64,000 nt of DNA, taken from contig NC_046674.1 in the NCBI RefSeq assembly GCF_003369915.1, positions 22,943,657 to 23,007,656 on the forward strand, in the 5' to 3' direction. The stretch comes from Drosophila miranda (taxonomy: Eukaryota; Arthropoda; Insecta; Diptera; Drosophilidae). Under the pieces are notes generated by a model. It had not been told where the DNA came from, made no database searches, and saw only the letters and a list, made by a program, of their open reading frames with translations. Made by a program: the position numbers and the translations under genes. Positions within the stretch are counted from its first letter, which is position 1. Every line of letters starts with the position of its first letter. Of the stretch, positions 11,844 through 22,720 are shown piece after piece.

Positions 11844-13847
11844 ATGGCTGGTGGCGCTCCAAATTGGCTTCATGTGGAAACGGAGGATGAAAGTCCGCGT
11901 CTGACAACTTTGTCAAGTTGCATGGCGCTCAGCGACGTCCAGTGCGATGGCTATATCCGACTACTGGCAGCCGACATTTCGCTGGAGGACGAGGCGCACG
12001 AGCCGAGCGCCACCCTTAAGGTATTTCGAGGACTAAAACTGAAGCAGGAGCAGCCACTTCCGGGCATACCGACTGCCATTGAGAGCCTTTACATCGACGA
12101 AACAGAGCCAAAGACGCCGGGTGCGTATGTCATAACATCCTAAAGTGGTGGCCCTGTTCTCATCCCCTCATCCCCTCATCCCCTGGCACAGTCATTGCTG
12201 TGGCCATTGCCGAGTCCGTGCTGTTCTACCGACACCTGAAGCCCTATTTCAAGTACACCATTCCCGCCCTCGATTCCGATGATCTGGAGCTGGAGGTCTG
12301 GCGCAAGCTGCCCGTCGTTAAGGCCGACACCCACGACGCCCTGCTGGAGTCGCTCAAGGGCATCGACCACGCCAAACTCTCGAGGAAATCTCAGCGCCTG
12401 CTGCAACTGACTGAGGCCGAACGTGCTGTGAGTCTTCCCCATTTGGACGTCGATTTTCTCAACCAATATCATCACGAATTGTCTCTCAGCCATTCATTAA
12501 CACGCATAGGGACTCGCCTGTGGGGCGGGTGGGCAGCATAGTAATCATGTGCTGCATAAAACGCGTCTCCAGCGATGCCAATCCCCCTTCCCACCTAGTG
12601 CTGGCCACGGACACTGGCCACATATTCATACTGGAGCCCCAGGGCTTCAACCTGGTGTACAAGGGGCGGACCTGCAGCTTTCAGACGGCTGTTCCCAGCT
12701 TGCTCTCCGTCCAGGGCACCTATGAAACGGACTTTTGCATTGTGGTGGCTACCCGGAACGGCGGTGTCTATCTGCTGCGAAAGTCCAACAGCGAGGGACA
12801 GGAGATCTTCAAGCTGAGCACACCGCTGACGGGTCTGCTGCTGCTGCCCATTGATCAAACGATACTTGCCTCGACCATGGACAACCGCTACCAGTGCTAC
12901 TCGAAGCGGGGCAAGCTGCTTTACCAGGTGCACCTGGACTCCTTGCCGGTCTGCATCCTGCCACTGACCATGACACATCTGGGCATCACTCTGGTGGCCG
13001 TTGCTCTGAAGGGAGGCGCCGTCAAGTTTTTTCTCCAGCGGTATCTGGTGGACGAGTTCGTCCTGGAGGAGACGGTGGATGCCATGCTGTACGGGCGCAT
13101 GGGCATGGAGGATCACGTGCTGACCCTAGTTACGCAGTCGGGCCAGATGATTGTCAAGATATTGCGCCGCGTTTCGCGCTTCGAGCCTAAAGCGGAGGCC
13201 TTGGCAGGCAGACGGTTGGGGCTTAGTGACCAAAAACTCACTGATGGCTCCACGATATTGGATAAGCCCAAAAAGAGCTCCATATTTGTGGAGCAGGCGG
13301 CCCGTGAAAAGCAGCAGGCGAAAGGTGAGCGTGGCTCGCAACTTGTCTCTCGTTTCATCAACTTCTCTTCCTCTCAGCAACCTATGGCAGCTTTCAGGTG
13401 GAGCTCTGGCGGCTGCGGCACACGGCAGCCCGTGCCACCATCGACGCTATCAACTCGTCGGAGAGCACGATATCCGGCGATCTGACCCATGCTCCCGTCA
13501 AGCTTTCGGCGGAGGTTTGCGGCAGTGGGCCTGCCTTTCGACTCTACCTCACCGTGCAGAACCTTTCGACGTTCAAGATGGCCTCCAATCTGATGATTCT
13601 GCTCCACGCGGATCGACGCCACTACACCATACAACAGACCCTGGCCAGGCTGCCGAGTGTTTTGCCGGGCATCCCCTTGCGCGTTGACTTCGAAGTGGTG
13701 GCTTTGCTGGATCCTCTGGACAAACTCCCACCCGCCAGCCTCACCCTGGACAACTCCCTCATCCGCGTCATGCTAATGAAGGCTGGCCAGGCCAAGCCCC
13801 TCATTGCCGCCGCCGTGACCATGCCCCAGTCGGAGGCAGCCTTCTAA
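11844..13847 (+). CDS. BBS1: Bardet-Biedl syndrome 1 protein (BBSome subunit)
   Basis: Four exons: 11844-12120, 12192-12427, 12490-13324, 13378-13847, 605 residues (human BBS1 is 593). Recognisable blocks are LTTLSSCMALSDVQCDGY (first beta-propeller blade), ETEPKTP, HLKPYFKYTIPALD, the propeller body (VLATDTGHIFILEPQGF, VVATRNGGVYLLRKS, YGRMGMEDHVLTLVTQSG) and the C-terminal gamma-adaptin-ear-like domain with GSGPAFRLYLTVQNLS. Exon 3 is placed at 12490, not at the later AG at 12509, because only this gives the conserved A-F-(I/V)-N-x-H peptide and keeps frame. BBS1 is the BBSome subunit that contacts ARL6 and carries ciliary membrane cargo; in flies it is expected in ciliated sensory neurons and sperm precursors. 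It is head to head with msl-3 and convergent with the first Acbp gene 91 nt downstream. Confidence 0.95.
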
Positions 13848-13899
13848 GGGGCGCACAATGGAAGTCTACTGTCTTTGATTTTTGTGGTAAGATTTCGAG

Positions 13900-13905
13900 T
13901 TTATT
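13900..13905 (-). terminator. Poly(A) signal of the inverted Acbp gene
   Basis: Plus-strand TTTATT reads AATAAA on the minus strand, 34 nt past the Acbp stop. It lies inside what must be the BBS1 3' UTR, so the two transcripts probably overlap. Confidence 0.6.
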
Positions 13906-13938
13906 TTATCCTGTCAGATTAATCCCAAAACGTGGCGT

Positions 13939-14193
13939 TTAGGCGTACTTGGGAGCGTACTTTTGGTAGACCTTGATGTAAGCCTCCTTGGCAGCCTCCT
14001 TGGACAGACCCTTCTGCGAGTTCCAGGACTCGTACATGGCCTTCTTCTTGAGATCCAGAAGGCCGGGCTTCTCAATGTTCACATCGCCAACGGTGGCCTG
14101 CTTGAAGAGACCGTAGAACTCCAGGAATTCAGAGTCGCTAGGCTTCTTGGAGAAGTTCTTGGCTAATTCGGCGGCTTCCTCAAAACTGACCAT
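13939..14193 (-). CDS. Acyl-CoA-binding protein, intronless inverted copy
   Basis: Single-exon frame of 84 residues, MVSFEEAAELAKNF to YAPKYA, with the family core FLEFYGLFKQATVGD, KKKAMYESWNSQKG and KVYQKYAPKY. ACBPs are four-helix cytosolic proteins that hold long-chain acyl-CoA esters between lipid enzymes; the lysines and tyrosines usually lining the ligand (Tyr/Lys of YGLFKQ, Lys of KKKAMYE, Tyr of EAYIKVY) are present. It differs at only about ten positions from the product at 18077-18402, yet lacks the intron that all three other copies here have just after the N-terminal residues. A TATA box and GATA words lie upstream, so it may well be expressed. The closest D. melanogaster relatives are the CG8628-type Acbp genes; I leave the symbol open. 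Confidence 0.95.
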   Translation of the reverse strand: MVSFEEAAELAKNFSKKPSDSEFLEFYGLFKQATVGDVNIEKPGLLDLKKKAMYESWNSQKGLSKEAAKEAYIKVYQKYAPKYA

Positions 14194-14247
14194 GTTGCTT
14201 GGGTTATTGGTGATACTAAATGATGACTGTAGTCCCCTCGCATCTGA

Positions 14248-14255
14248 CTTTTATA
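14248..14255 (-). promoter_or_regulatory. TATA box of the inverted Acbp gene
   Basis: TATAAAAG on the minus strand, 55-62 nt upstream of the ATG, placing the start near 14220 with a short 5' UTR. Confidence 0.6.
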
Positions 14256-14845
14256 GCTCCCTTTGAGCGACTGGGATTAGGAAATTTAATTAATTTGGAT
14301 ATGGCATTAGTCAAATGTGTATCTTCTATCTTCTATGACTCCCCTATAATCGTTTAATTAATATTTTGGAAAACTTTAAAAGCCGATAGTACTATCTCCA
14401 ATGTTGGCCGCATTATAATTATTATCACTAATATTAGTGACTTCGGCCTGATTGGCAGCCCCTGACTCACAAGAATCACCCACAGTAACGAGTGGTAGCC
14501 CGATTTCTGGCTATAGTTTGTGCGTGTTACCCCAGCCCCTCTCATAGGGCCGTCTAGTCGTATCAATCAAGCAGATAACGTATGCCTGTGGGCATGCATA
14601 TATACCTGATACATCGCTGATTCAATTTTTTTGGCAAGTGCAAGAGCAAGAGCATACTTGTCAGCTCTGATAAGCCGCTCCCCGCAGCTGACTAATTATA
14701 TACTTTGACGGGAATTCAGCGCACTTCGCCAACCCCCAAAATACAATCGTACATGGGGAGCCTTTTATGATAAGCCCAAGTGGGAACTACTATTGCAGCT
14801 GGGACTCCGATAAGATTACCGAAAAGCATGAGCTATGTTTGCCAA
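14256..14845. promoter_or_regulatory. Spacer between divergent Acbp genes with GATA sites
   Basis: No coding potential. GATAAG/GATAA words occur near 14669, 14769 and 14810, just ahead of the next TATA box. Such sites are the usual targets of midgut GATA factors that drive digestive-tract genes; several fly Acbp genes are gut-expressed. Functional assignment is inference. Confidence 0.35.
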
Positions 14846-14852
14846 TATATAA
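14846..14852 (+). promoter_or_regulatory. TATA box of the second Acbp gene
   Basis: TATATAA lies 31 nt before an AGTT start-like site at 14877 and 71 nt before the ATG. Confidence 0.55.
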
Positions 14853-14916
14853 CAGTGTCCGTGGGACGATCCTCACAGTTTGTTTTTGTTTCCCACAACC
14901 ACAACAATTTTACAAC

Positions 14917-15225
14917 ATGCTGACCGTAAGTTTTCCTACATTTCCATAGAAATGCATTTTAATTTATGCTTCTCCCTTTGAATAGTTTGAGGAGATCGTT
15001 GAGAAGGCCAAGTCCCTGAAGAACCCCCCAACCAAGGCGGATTTCCTGGAGTTCTATGGCTACTACAAGCAGGCCACCGTCGGCGACTGCAACATCGAGG
15101 AGCCCGAGGATGAGGAGAAGAAGGCTCGCTACAACGCCTGGAAGAGCAAGGCTGGTCTGACCATCGACGATGCCAAGGCATACTATATCGAGGTTTACAA
15201 GAAGTACGCTGCCCAATCCGAATAA
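14917..15225 (+). CDS. Acyl-CoA-binding protein, acidic-loop paralog
   Basis: Two exons, 14917-14925 (Met-Leu-Thr) and 14986-15225, 82 residues. The 60-nt intron sits at the same place as in the neighbouring paralogs. Core is FLEFYGYYKQATVGDCNIEE, then an unusual acidic stretch EEPEDEEKKARYNAW where the other copies carry KPG-LDLK, then AKAYYIEVYKKYAAQSE. Ligand-facing Tyr/Lys positions remain, so acyl-CoA binding is expected, but the altered helix 2-3 loop sets this lineage apart. D. melanogaster has a similar acidic-loop paralog in its 65E cluster, so the divergence predates this species. AATAAA at 15356-15361 is the likely poly(A) signal. Confidence 0.95.
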
Positions 15226-15361
15226 GCTGTGCATTTTTGTATACGTAGCTGTAGACCTATTATTTTTTGTGACCTTTTCTACTGAGTTTCCCCTTCTATT
15301 GGATGCATCTGAATTATTGTTGAAGAGTTATGTATTTATTGTAATGTCATTTTGGAATAAA

Positions 15362-17925
15362 CCAAACAAACGCCCATGCATTTAAAATAGATAATGTGTT
15401 TGAATCATTCCGTAACTTTCCGCTTACGTCTCCAAATACGATCATATGACCAACTCCAATCTTATCATATAATGGGTATGCTTTATCAGGTGGGTGGCCA
15501 TCATAAAACTCTCGCTTAAGTTCTAGGAAGAAGTCCAGCGAATATGGAAATCAAAAATCTTAGATTACCGGATGGTTCCCAAGATAATCATGCGATACTT
15601 TATATGCACATGGAACGACAATCAATTTACTTATGGATGAAAAATTTTGGTTCGGTATAATGATATTAGCAAATACATACCCTTAATGCATATTCCAGAG
15701 TCTTTGTTTTAGGACCCTCAAGGTCTGGCCATATTAATTGCCAATAAAAAACGCTATAGTCAGTGAAAAAAATATAATAATAATTAGAATATAAGGCAAA
15801 AACGTGAAAATTTAGTAAAATATAGAAAAAAATTCCACTGCTTGATAATTAATTTTTCTATATAAAGCAATATTCTGATATGAATACATACAATCTAATA
15901 TAGTATGTATGTAGGTACATACATATATGCATCTTTTAGTCACTGCTTACTCATTTCTGATTCATGGCAATCAATATAACACAATCAATCGCATTACAAA
16001 CTAAAGGTTAGGGAAGTGCAACAGTACAATTGAATGGATGTTTAGAATCTACCCTCCAATGATATTATCCTAAGAATGTATTCGCCTAAAAAATGGAATA
16101 ATTAAAGTGAAATTGTTTTTTGAATACGTCGCGTGGCTTTCAATCATCAGTAAGCAGAAATCAATGCCTAAAGAAAAAGTTTATTAAACTACATACATAT
16201 ATATATCATACGTACATATGTACATATGTATGTATATAAAAATCGAGTGAAAAATATATGGAATTTCATCAATTGAGATGATTTGACTCGAATTTTGTTT
16301 TTTTTTTGTGTTTGTGTTTGCAAGGAGAAGGTTATTAGGGAAGAAAACTTTGGAATAACGAGCCCGTGCTCTCGAAAATTGTCATAGTCGGAGATCAGTT
16401 CCAAACTCGCGATATTATCCTCAATAAATCAATTTAGTTATCCTCATTTCTTGTCCCTGCAACCACAATGTACGCCACAGCGAAAATACAGCAAGTGTTA
16501 TATACATATACACCACATTTACCCAGACCGACCACGTAATCGCTCACTCGGCGATTCGACAAGTTTCCCACGAAATATTACGAGAAGGGGCACAAATGCC
16601 TCCCACACGGTGAACATATGTACATAGTTATCAAATGAGACCCTTTTGATCCACCACCTCCAGACATTCATACGGAACGACCTTTTGGCAAATAAATTAT
16701 ACTTTTGGGGCTTTGGACAGAATTCGTTTTTGTGTAGTATTAATTTTGGTTTGGAATTAGTTTTTGTATAGAATTCATTTTCCTGTAGAGTTCATGTATA
16801 ATTCATTCCATTCGCGACAACACCTTTGTGTAGTTGCCAAGTAGCAGAATTAATTCCATAGGACAGTTTTGTCCTTAGGCTTAAACATTTTTTTTTAAAG
16901 TAACCAATCTAATAGAAAATTAATTAATTTATGACCTAATAATCGACAGCTGAAAACTACATGCTGTTCCGGCGCTTATTTTCACGACAGTATGTACATA
17001 TGTATGTATACATATATTCTATATCTGCACTGCAATCTTTGTTAATAAAAAATATATTTCAAAGGACGTAGAATGAACTATCCGTTATGTAAGTAGTGTC
17101 ATGTCAAGCAAAGCAAATGGATGGATATTTTGTAGGAAAAGAGTTAATAACCTGCTAGACAGGTTTTTGTGATCAATAGAATCTCCTAAGAACCCTAATT
17201 GGGGTCTTACTAGTATTTCCGCAAGCGGTTAACTGATACCCTAAAAGAGTCCCGCAGTAAGGAACATCTTTGATCTTAGTCTGCCACTTCTTCTGCAGAT
17301 TCTTTAACGGTTTATCCACAATCGGAAATTAGTTCAATAACTATCTTGCAGGTTTGTGTCATAGCTGCTTTTGAGACATTGACCAGGGGGACCAATTAAA
17401 GGTTTTAATCAACCCCATTATTGCTCGAATAAAGATAATAGGGATATTATGATAAAACAAACTTTGCCGAAAATGGTTGCTTCTTAGACATAAAGCTGTA
17501 AAGTTGTAAACGGGTTAATGACTTTCGTCGCTGACCTACAAAACGTACATCAGCTTTCACGACAAGTAATATATATTTCTTAGATCTTATAATCCATCAG
17601 ATTACAGCTTGTATATATATATCAACTAACGTCATTAATTTATTTCCAATCGTAAAAACTTCTGAGTGCGGGACGAAAATTAGCGGGAGTGTCTAGCTAC
17701 AGTGTTCCCTTGGTTTCAGAGACTTGGTCAGCCAGCCACTTTGCTGGTGTTATAAATGATAAGTGTATCCGGGGGCTATCTTCCATATCGCTACCTTTAA
17801 TAATGTTAGGAGCAAAATTGGCGAAATAAAGATATCGATATCGGCAGGCCGGGTGAGGTAAACCCAGGGCTAATCAGCGAAATATGTCTTTATTTCACTT
17901 GGGTTTCCATTCGACTATTTGAACC
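15362..17925. other. AT-rich intergenic sequence inside the Acbp cluster
   Basis: No supported gene. It holds short ACATATGTATG runs (15905-15930, 16190-16240, 16990-17020), homopolymer A/T tracts and scattered GATA words. A GATATCGATATCGG word at about 17830-17843 lies 80 nt before the next Acbp TATA box and may be regulatory. I see no transposon structure. Confidence 0.5.
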
Positions 17926-17963
17926 TATAAAAGCTCGACTGTAAGGCCCCTAAGTACTCATTC
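17926..17963 (+). promoter_or_regulatory. TATA box and initiator of the third Acbp gene
   Basis: TATAAAAG at 17926-17933 is followed by TCATTC at 17958-17963, a match to the fly initiator TCAKTY with +1 at 17960. A non-coding first exon then runs to a GTAAGC donor at 17984, and the 5' UTR resumes at 18047 after TTGCAG. Confidence 0.65.
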
Positions 17964-18076
17964 GCCTTTCGCCATTTCAAGTGGTAAGCACTCAAGTCCT
18001 TATAGACCCAACAGCCAAATACTAACGCCGATTGAATTACTTGCAGCACTACTAGCAAAACCACAGAACTAACAAC

Positions 18077-18402
18077 ATGGTGTCCGTAAGTAAATAAATC
18101 ATTGATAAATATTACAAGATTCGGTTGATAAGTTATGGATCTCGATGTTTAAACAGTTCGAAGAAGCCTCTGAACTCGCCAAGAAGTTCACCAAGAAGCC
18201 CACCGATGCCGAATTCCTGGAGTTCTACGGTCTCTTCAAGCAGGCCACCGTTGGCGATGTGAACATTGAGAAGCCCGGCGTTCTGGATCTCAAGAAGAAG
18301 GCCATGTACGAGGCCTGGAACTCACAGAAGGGTCTGTCCAAGGAGGCTGCCAAGGATGCTTACGTCAAGGTGTACGAGAAGTATGCTCCCAAGTACGCCT
18401 AA
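18077..18402 (+). CDS. Acyl-CoA-binding protein, CG8628-like
   Basis: Coding exons 18077-18085 (Met-Val-Ser) and 18157-18402, 84 residues, with FLEFYGLFKQATVGD, KKKAMYEAWNSQKG and KVYEKYAPKYA. A second intron (17984-18046) splits the 5' UTR. It is the nearest relative of the intronless gene at 13939-14193 and is the likely source of that copy. Expected function is cytosolic carriage of long-chain acyl-CoA; ligand residues are intact. AATAAA at 18448-18453 ends the message. Confidence 0.95.
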
Positions 18403-18961
18403 ACCGGTTACCGGCCAATTCCCACTGCTGCAACTAACTAGTCGAGCAATAAAGATACCAGAGATATGAAAACAGTAATCTTCAAGCGTTGGCCCAGCTA
18501 GCGGCTTTTTATTGAAGCTTTCATGTACTGTTTCTGTAGTACATTGTAGTACTTTTGGCCAAAAGTTGCGATAGGAAAGCCGCTCGAACTTCGAACCTAA
18601 CCCGATGGGTGGCATTGTTACGTGGCTTTGCTCTCGGGTCTTGCCTTGGTAGGTTTCCCAAATATATATCAGCAAATCGCTGCTGCTATCAGCAGGGCCG
18701 CCTGCACTATCACGATTGCCCAACCAACCCACTCGAGCAAAGCTGCCTGCAACACAGAGTTGAGTTCCACCCATAAAGCCCACTCAGAACACCGAACAGA
18801 ACATTAGCAAAGCTCCAGAGAGTGTCTCTCTCTCTATCGCTATTTGGAAGAAAGCTTTGTGGCTTCAGGCCGATCGTGCGATGTGGAAATACTTAAATTG
18901 AAAGTCAAATCAAGATTGGAATTCAGACTGTGTTTAGTTCTGTAACGGCCGAGACATACAA

Positions 18962-19566
18962 GTAAGTCGAGAAAGTGATAGTGCCTGTAGCCTGGTGCCT
19001 GGTGCCTAATGCCTGGTGCCTGGGTATATCTATCAGTTTATGCAGGAAATCTTTAGTACCAACGCGTGACAAATATCGAACTCATTTAGATAGTAAGAAC
19101 TGTGCGAATTCGGCCACCTGCGTGTGCCTTATGCAGATACACACGAGTAATATGTACGAAACGTACTGTGTACTGTGTACTGTGGCCCACGCCCGTCTCC
19201 ATATTTGGATACATTTCGCTTGACTGGACTGAAAAGGCGGCTAACGGTTGCTTGGTCCATATTTCATAATTCTTGGCCAAGAGATAAATATGCGTGTCGT
19301 CTGCTTGTTGCTGCCTCCGCTTCCGCAGCATAAATTCAGGTGAAAGTTTGACTTGTCGGACCCCAAAGCATAGCCTCTACATACATAGTATATGAGCAGT
19401 GTTCTCCAAGATCGCCCGATGCGTGCCAAAGTTCGTTAAACATTTCGCCGGCCGTCAAACATTTTGCTCCAAACGGGTTTAGCGATCAATGATATAACAG
19501 CTATAATCCAATCCTATCGCAACAGCAACTAATTATATTTTCTTAAATCTTCCACACTTCTTGCAG
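18962..19566 (+). other. 5' UTR intron of the Acbp2 gene
   Basis: A GTAAGT donor at 18962 and a TTGCAG acceptor ending at 19566 bound a 605-nt intron before the Acbp2 start codon. It contains an imperfect GCCTGGT tandem repeat near 18985-19022. The first exon probably starts within 18850-18940; no TATA box is evident there, unlike the other Acbp genes. Confidence 0.5.
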
Positions 19567-19583
19567 ATCAAATCTATACCAGA

Positions 19584-20018
19584 ATGTCCCTCACCGAGGT
19601 AAGTACGCACTTCCTACGCTTGCCGATTTCTGATTGCTGATAGCTGATTGCTGCACGGTGCACTAGTTTCACTGTACAGCAGATACAGCGTGTCAGATAA
19701 GCCATTGCCTTATCACCTTCCCGATTGACTGTTAATCTATATACATATGTACCTACTCTTTATTTGCAGCAATTCAACGCCGCCGCCGAGAAGGTGAAGA
19801 ATCTGACCAAGCGCCCCAGCGATGACGAGTTCCTGGAGCTGTACGCCCTCTTCAAGCAGGCCTCCGTTGGCGACAACAACACCAGCAAGCCGGGTCTCCT
19901 CGACCTGAAGGGCAAGGCCAAGTGGGAGGCCTGGAACAAGCAGAAGGGCAAGTCCACCGAGGCTGCCCAGAAGGAGTATGTCACCTTTGTGGAGGGTCTG
20001 GTGGCCAAGTATGCCTAG
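19584..20018 (+). CDS. Acbp2: Acyl-CoA-binding protein 2 (diazepam-binding inhibitor type)
   Basis: Exons 19584-19598 (MSLTE) and 19770-20018, 87 residues: QFNAAAEKVKNLTKRPSDDE, then LYALFKQASVGDNN, KGKAKWEAWNKQKG and EYVTFVEGLVAKYA. This is nearly the D. melanogaster Acbp2 sequence and the most typical ACBP of the cluster. It carries the conserved KWEAWN motif and ligand Lys/Tyr residues. The N-terminus starts MSLTE where the melanogaster protein starts MVSE, within the tiny first exon. It is last of three plus-strand Acbp genes; AATAAA lies at 20121-20126. Confidence 0.96.
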
Positions 20019-20754
20019 AGAGTCCCAACATCCAGGGCTACCTACCCATCACCATTGATCTTAACCAGAGAGAGACTTCAACCCTATGCAATATCTATGT
20101 TATTTACTCGTAGAATGCAAAATAAACTTTGTATGTTAATTTTGTACTTCTCTGGCTTTCCCCCTCTGTAGTCCCACTAGCAGGCCCCTTTCACCGTACT
20201 GCATTCGAAGGCCGGGCTTGACCTTGCCTCCCCTGTTTGAGGAGCAAACAAAAGGCTGTGCTGCACCCTGTACCGACTCAAGTAGCGTTTTGTTAGCAGA
20301 AAACTGTTAATGGATCCATGAGTATGTTTGCCGAAACGCACGGTTTTCAATGTCGACCGGAAGAATGGCGAATATATCTGCCGGTTAAGTATTGTTGTGG
20401 TTTGCTCTCAAACAGTATGGAGATGACCTTTAGTCACCCATTTGCGGCAGGGCAGAAAAAGTGAACTCCACTAAACGGCTGTTATTCTAAAAATTATATA
20501 AAACAAAGTTCGACTTTCAGCGATATCGGTTGCAACATTTCAGGTGCATCATCGGCAACATCCAAGCCGGCAACACTAGCAGTCGCACAGTGGTTGATTA
20601 GCTCATATTCTCGTAAAACTGTTGGCGGAAAGTTTAATAGGACAGATTATAAGGTTAAAATTATTTGATTATTGCATACATATGTACGTATACATTCATA
20701 GTACTAAAACGTATACAGAAATTTGTAATTTCCACAGATAAACAAGGGGGAACG

Positions 20755-21405
20755 TTGTGAGTTGCAGCCACGGCCGCGACTCTACATTTATACCCGATAC
20801 TCAGTCAGTATGGCTCCTCTCCGCCAGAGGACGCACACATTGCATCACGAAGAGCAGGTGAGAGAGAGGCAGCAAAAGAGTGAGCACGTGGCGGTCTTAC
20901 TTAGCAAAAGCGAATTGATTTGTTCCTTCTGGCTATATTAATAATCCTATCTGATCCAGATTCGGAAAACTGGTAGATAAGTTATTCTCTATAGTTATGC
21001 GTCTTAAGTTTTCTCGTATCTTTAAACCTGTGGATGCCACAGAATTTCGTAATTTTTAGAGGTGGAAGGGCTCAAATTTTGAAATACACTGGTAGCAGTG
21101 CGTAGCAGTCTGGATGGAACATTTTGATTTGCTCTACCTCTTATAGTCTCTGAGATCTAGACGCTCATCGGGACGGACAAACAGACATGGCTATATCAAT
21201 TGGCTATGGATAATACATAAAGTGTGGTGGAAGGGCATGTGTCTAACAGCCAGATGGAAGCAATTCCGACCCCATAAAGCATTAATAGTCTTGATCAGCA
21301 TCAATAGCCGAGTCGATATAGCCATGTTTGTCTGTCCGTCTATTCGTTCCGATGAGCGCCTAGATATCAGAGACTATATCCAAATTGTATCCAGACTTCT
21401 GTAAT
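20755..21405. repeat. DINE-1/Helentron-like fragment with palindromic core
   Basis: Contains words typical of Drosophila INE-1/DINE-1: TATACCCGATACTCAG near 20791, GATCAGCATCAATAGCCGAG near 21294, and CATGTTTGTCTGTCCGTC near 21323. The segment 21146-21205 is the reverse complement of 21305-21386 (GATGAGCG, TAGATATCAGAGACTAT), so two core pieces face each other. No coding capacity; DINE-1 elements are non-autonomous and use Helentron rolling-circle enzymes. Confidence 0.6.
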
Positions 21406-21489
21406 ATCACACTATTACACGTTATCATTATTTACTCTTCCGTTTCCGTTTTTATTGTTAAAGCCCAAATTATAAAATCCATTTAAGGG

Positions 21490-21720
21490 GCTAAGCTTTC
21501 CCGCGCGCCTATTCATTCTCTCTCTCTCTCTCTATATGTATATATATCTTTCTCACTCTTAATCGTGCAGTGTGCGCCCCCTGTCGGCTGGAAGCGAGAT
21601 ATTGCGGCTGGAGTTGGCGTGAGAAATGAAAGAGAGAGAGACAGATGTAACGGAATACAAAACAGTATATCCCTATAATATTCGAGTATCAGGTAGTCCA
21701 TGGAGGGTCTGTACGAACTA
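21490..21720. repeat. CT-microsatellite module of the same repeat family
   Basis: A run CGCGCCTATTCATTCTCTC with a (CT)n tract, followed by CGTGCAGTGTGCGCCCCCTG and GGAAGCGAGATAT, recurs with small changes at 31290-31372 inside a melted intron. This marks it as part of an interspersed element and not a chance microsatellite. Confidence 0.5.
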
Positions 21721-22254
21721 TGGCAGACAGGAAGCTTTTCGTGACATCCCCCAGACTTATGCCATAAAATGCCGCTAGCGACACTGTGAATACATCTCTC
21801 GTTTAGGCCCCGAGATCGTCCAGCAACAAGAGGTTGTAGGCCACAATTTAACGCTAAACAAGCGTCAAGACGTTTAACCAGGAAAGATTTTCGTTTTGCT
21901 ACCGGTTTACTCCCGCTGGCTCGAATTCATATACCCTTAAGAGCGCAACAAGAAGAGCAAGAATAATTATTCTAAGGCTTATAATAACCCTAATCAAACC
22001 CACACCGGAGAAGGCTCGTTTTACAAGAATGTAATCAAAATTCTGATGACGTTTGGTAAGAATCGATCACTTTTATTATGACTGAAAGCAGGACCTCTAT
22101 TCCATTCCTTTTATCCACTGCAGTGCTCCTGGACCTGGTCTGCCTGCCATTCATATTATTTTACGGCATAGAGTCTGGGTATGTGATAAAAGAAGATAAA
22201 AACATTTTTATTTTTAAATTTGTATTTTATGAAACTTAATCATTATTATAAGCC

Positions 22255-22720
22255 TTCACATTGCAACTATAAAAGCTGCGGCTCTCCTTGTATACCCGAT
22301 ACAGTATGTACATATATGTAAAAATTTATTTTTTGGTTAGTGGGGGAGGGTGAATATATTCGCGATCTCTCTAATTTTGAGAGTGGCAAAAAACATATAA
22401 GGAAAGAGAGAGGAAGGAACCACGACTAGCTAGTTAGAGCCTAATTCTTGCATTTCGGTTTACCCTTTTTAACCTAATGACCTATTTGATTCGAATTTCA
22501 GAATATTTTATTTCTTTCAATTTTGTATCCCGCCACATCTTTCTATCCCTTTCTCTCTTCTCTCACCAACTTATAGCTATATTAATCCGGCCTTCCATGC
22601 TGATCAAGAATATATCTACTTTATGGGGTCGGAAACTCTTCCTTCTGGGTGTCGCACACATCCACTTTCACCACAAACCGAATATACCCCTATACTCTTC
22701 GAGTACCGGGTATAAAAAAT
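22255..22720. repeat. DINE-1-like fragment, second copy
   Basis: Starts near GTATACCCGATACAG (22291) and ends with TGATCAAGAATATATCTACT (22600), TTATGGGGTCGGAAACTCTT and TTCGAGTACCGGGTATAAAA (22699), which is the reverse-oriented edge sequence of Drosophila DINE-1. No open frame of interest. Confidence 0.6.

Noticed and set aside
12510..13324. Alternative BBS1 exon 3 start at the AG of 12509
   Set aside because: It puts the exon out of frame; the acceptor at 12489 keeps frame and restores a conserved peptide.
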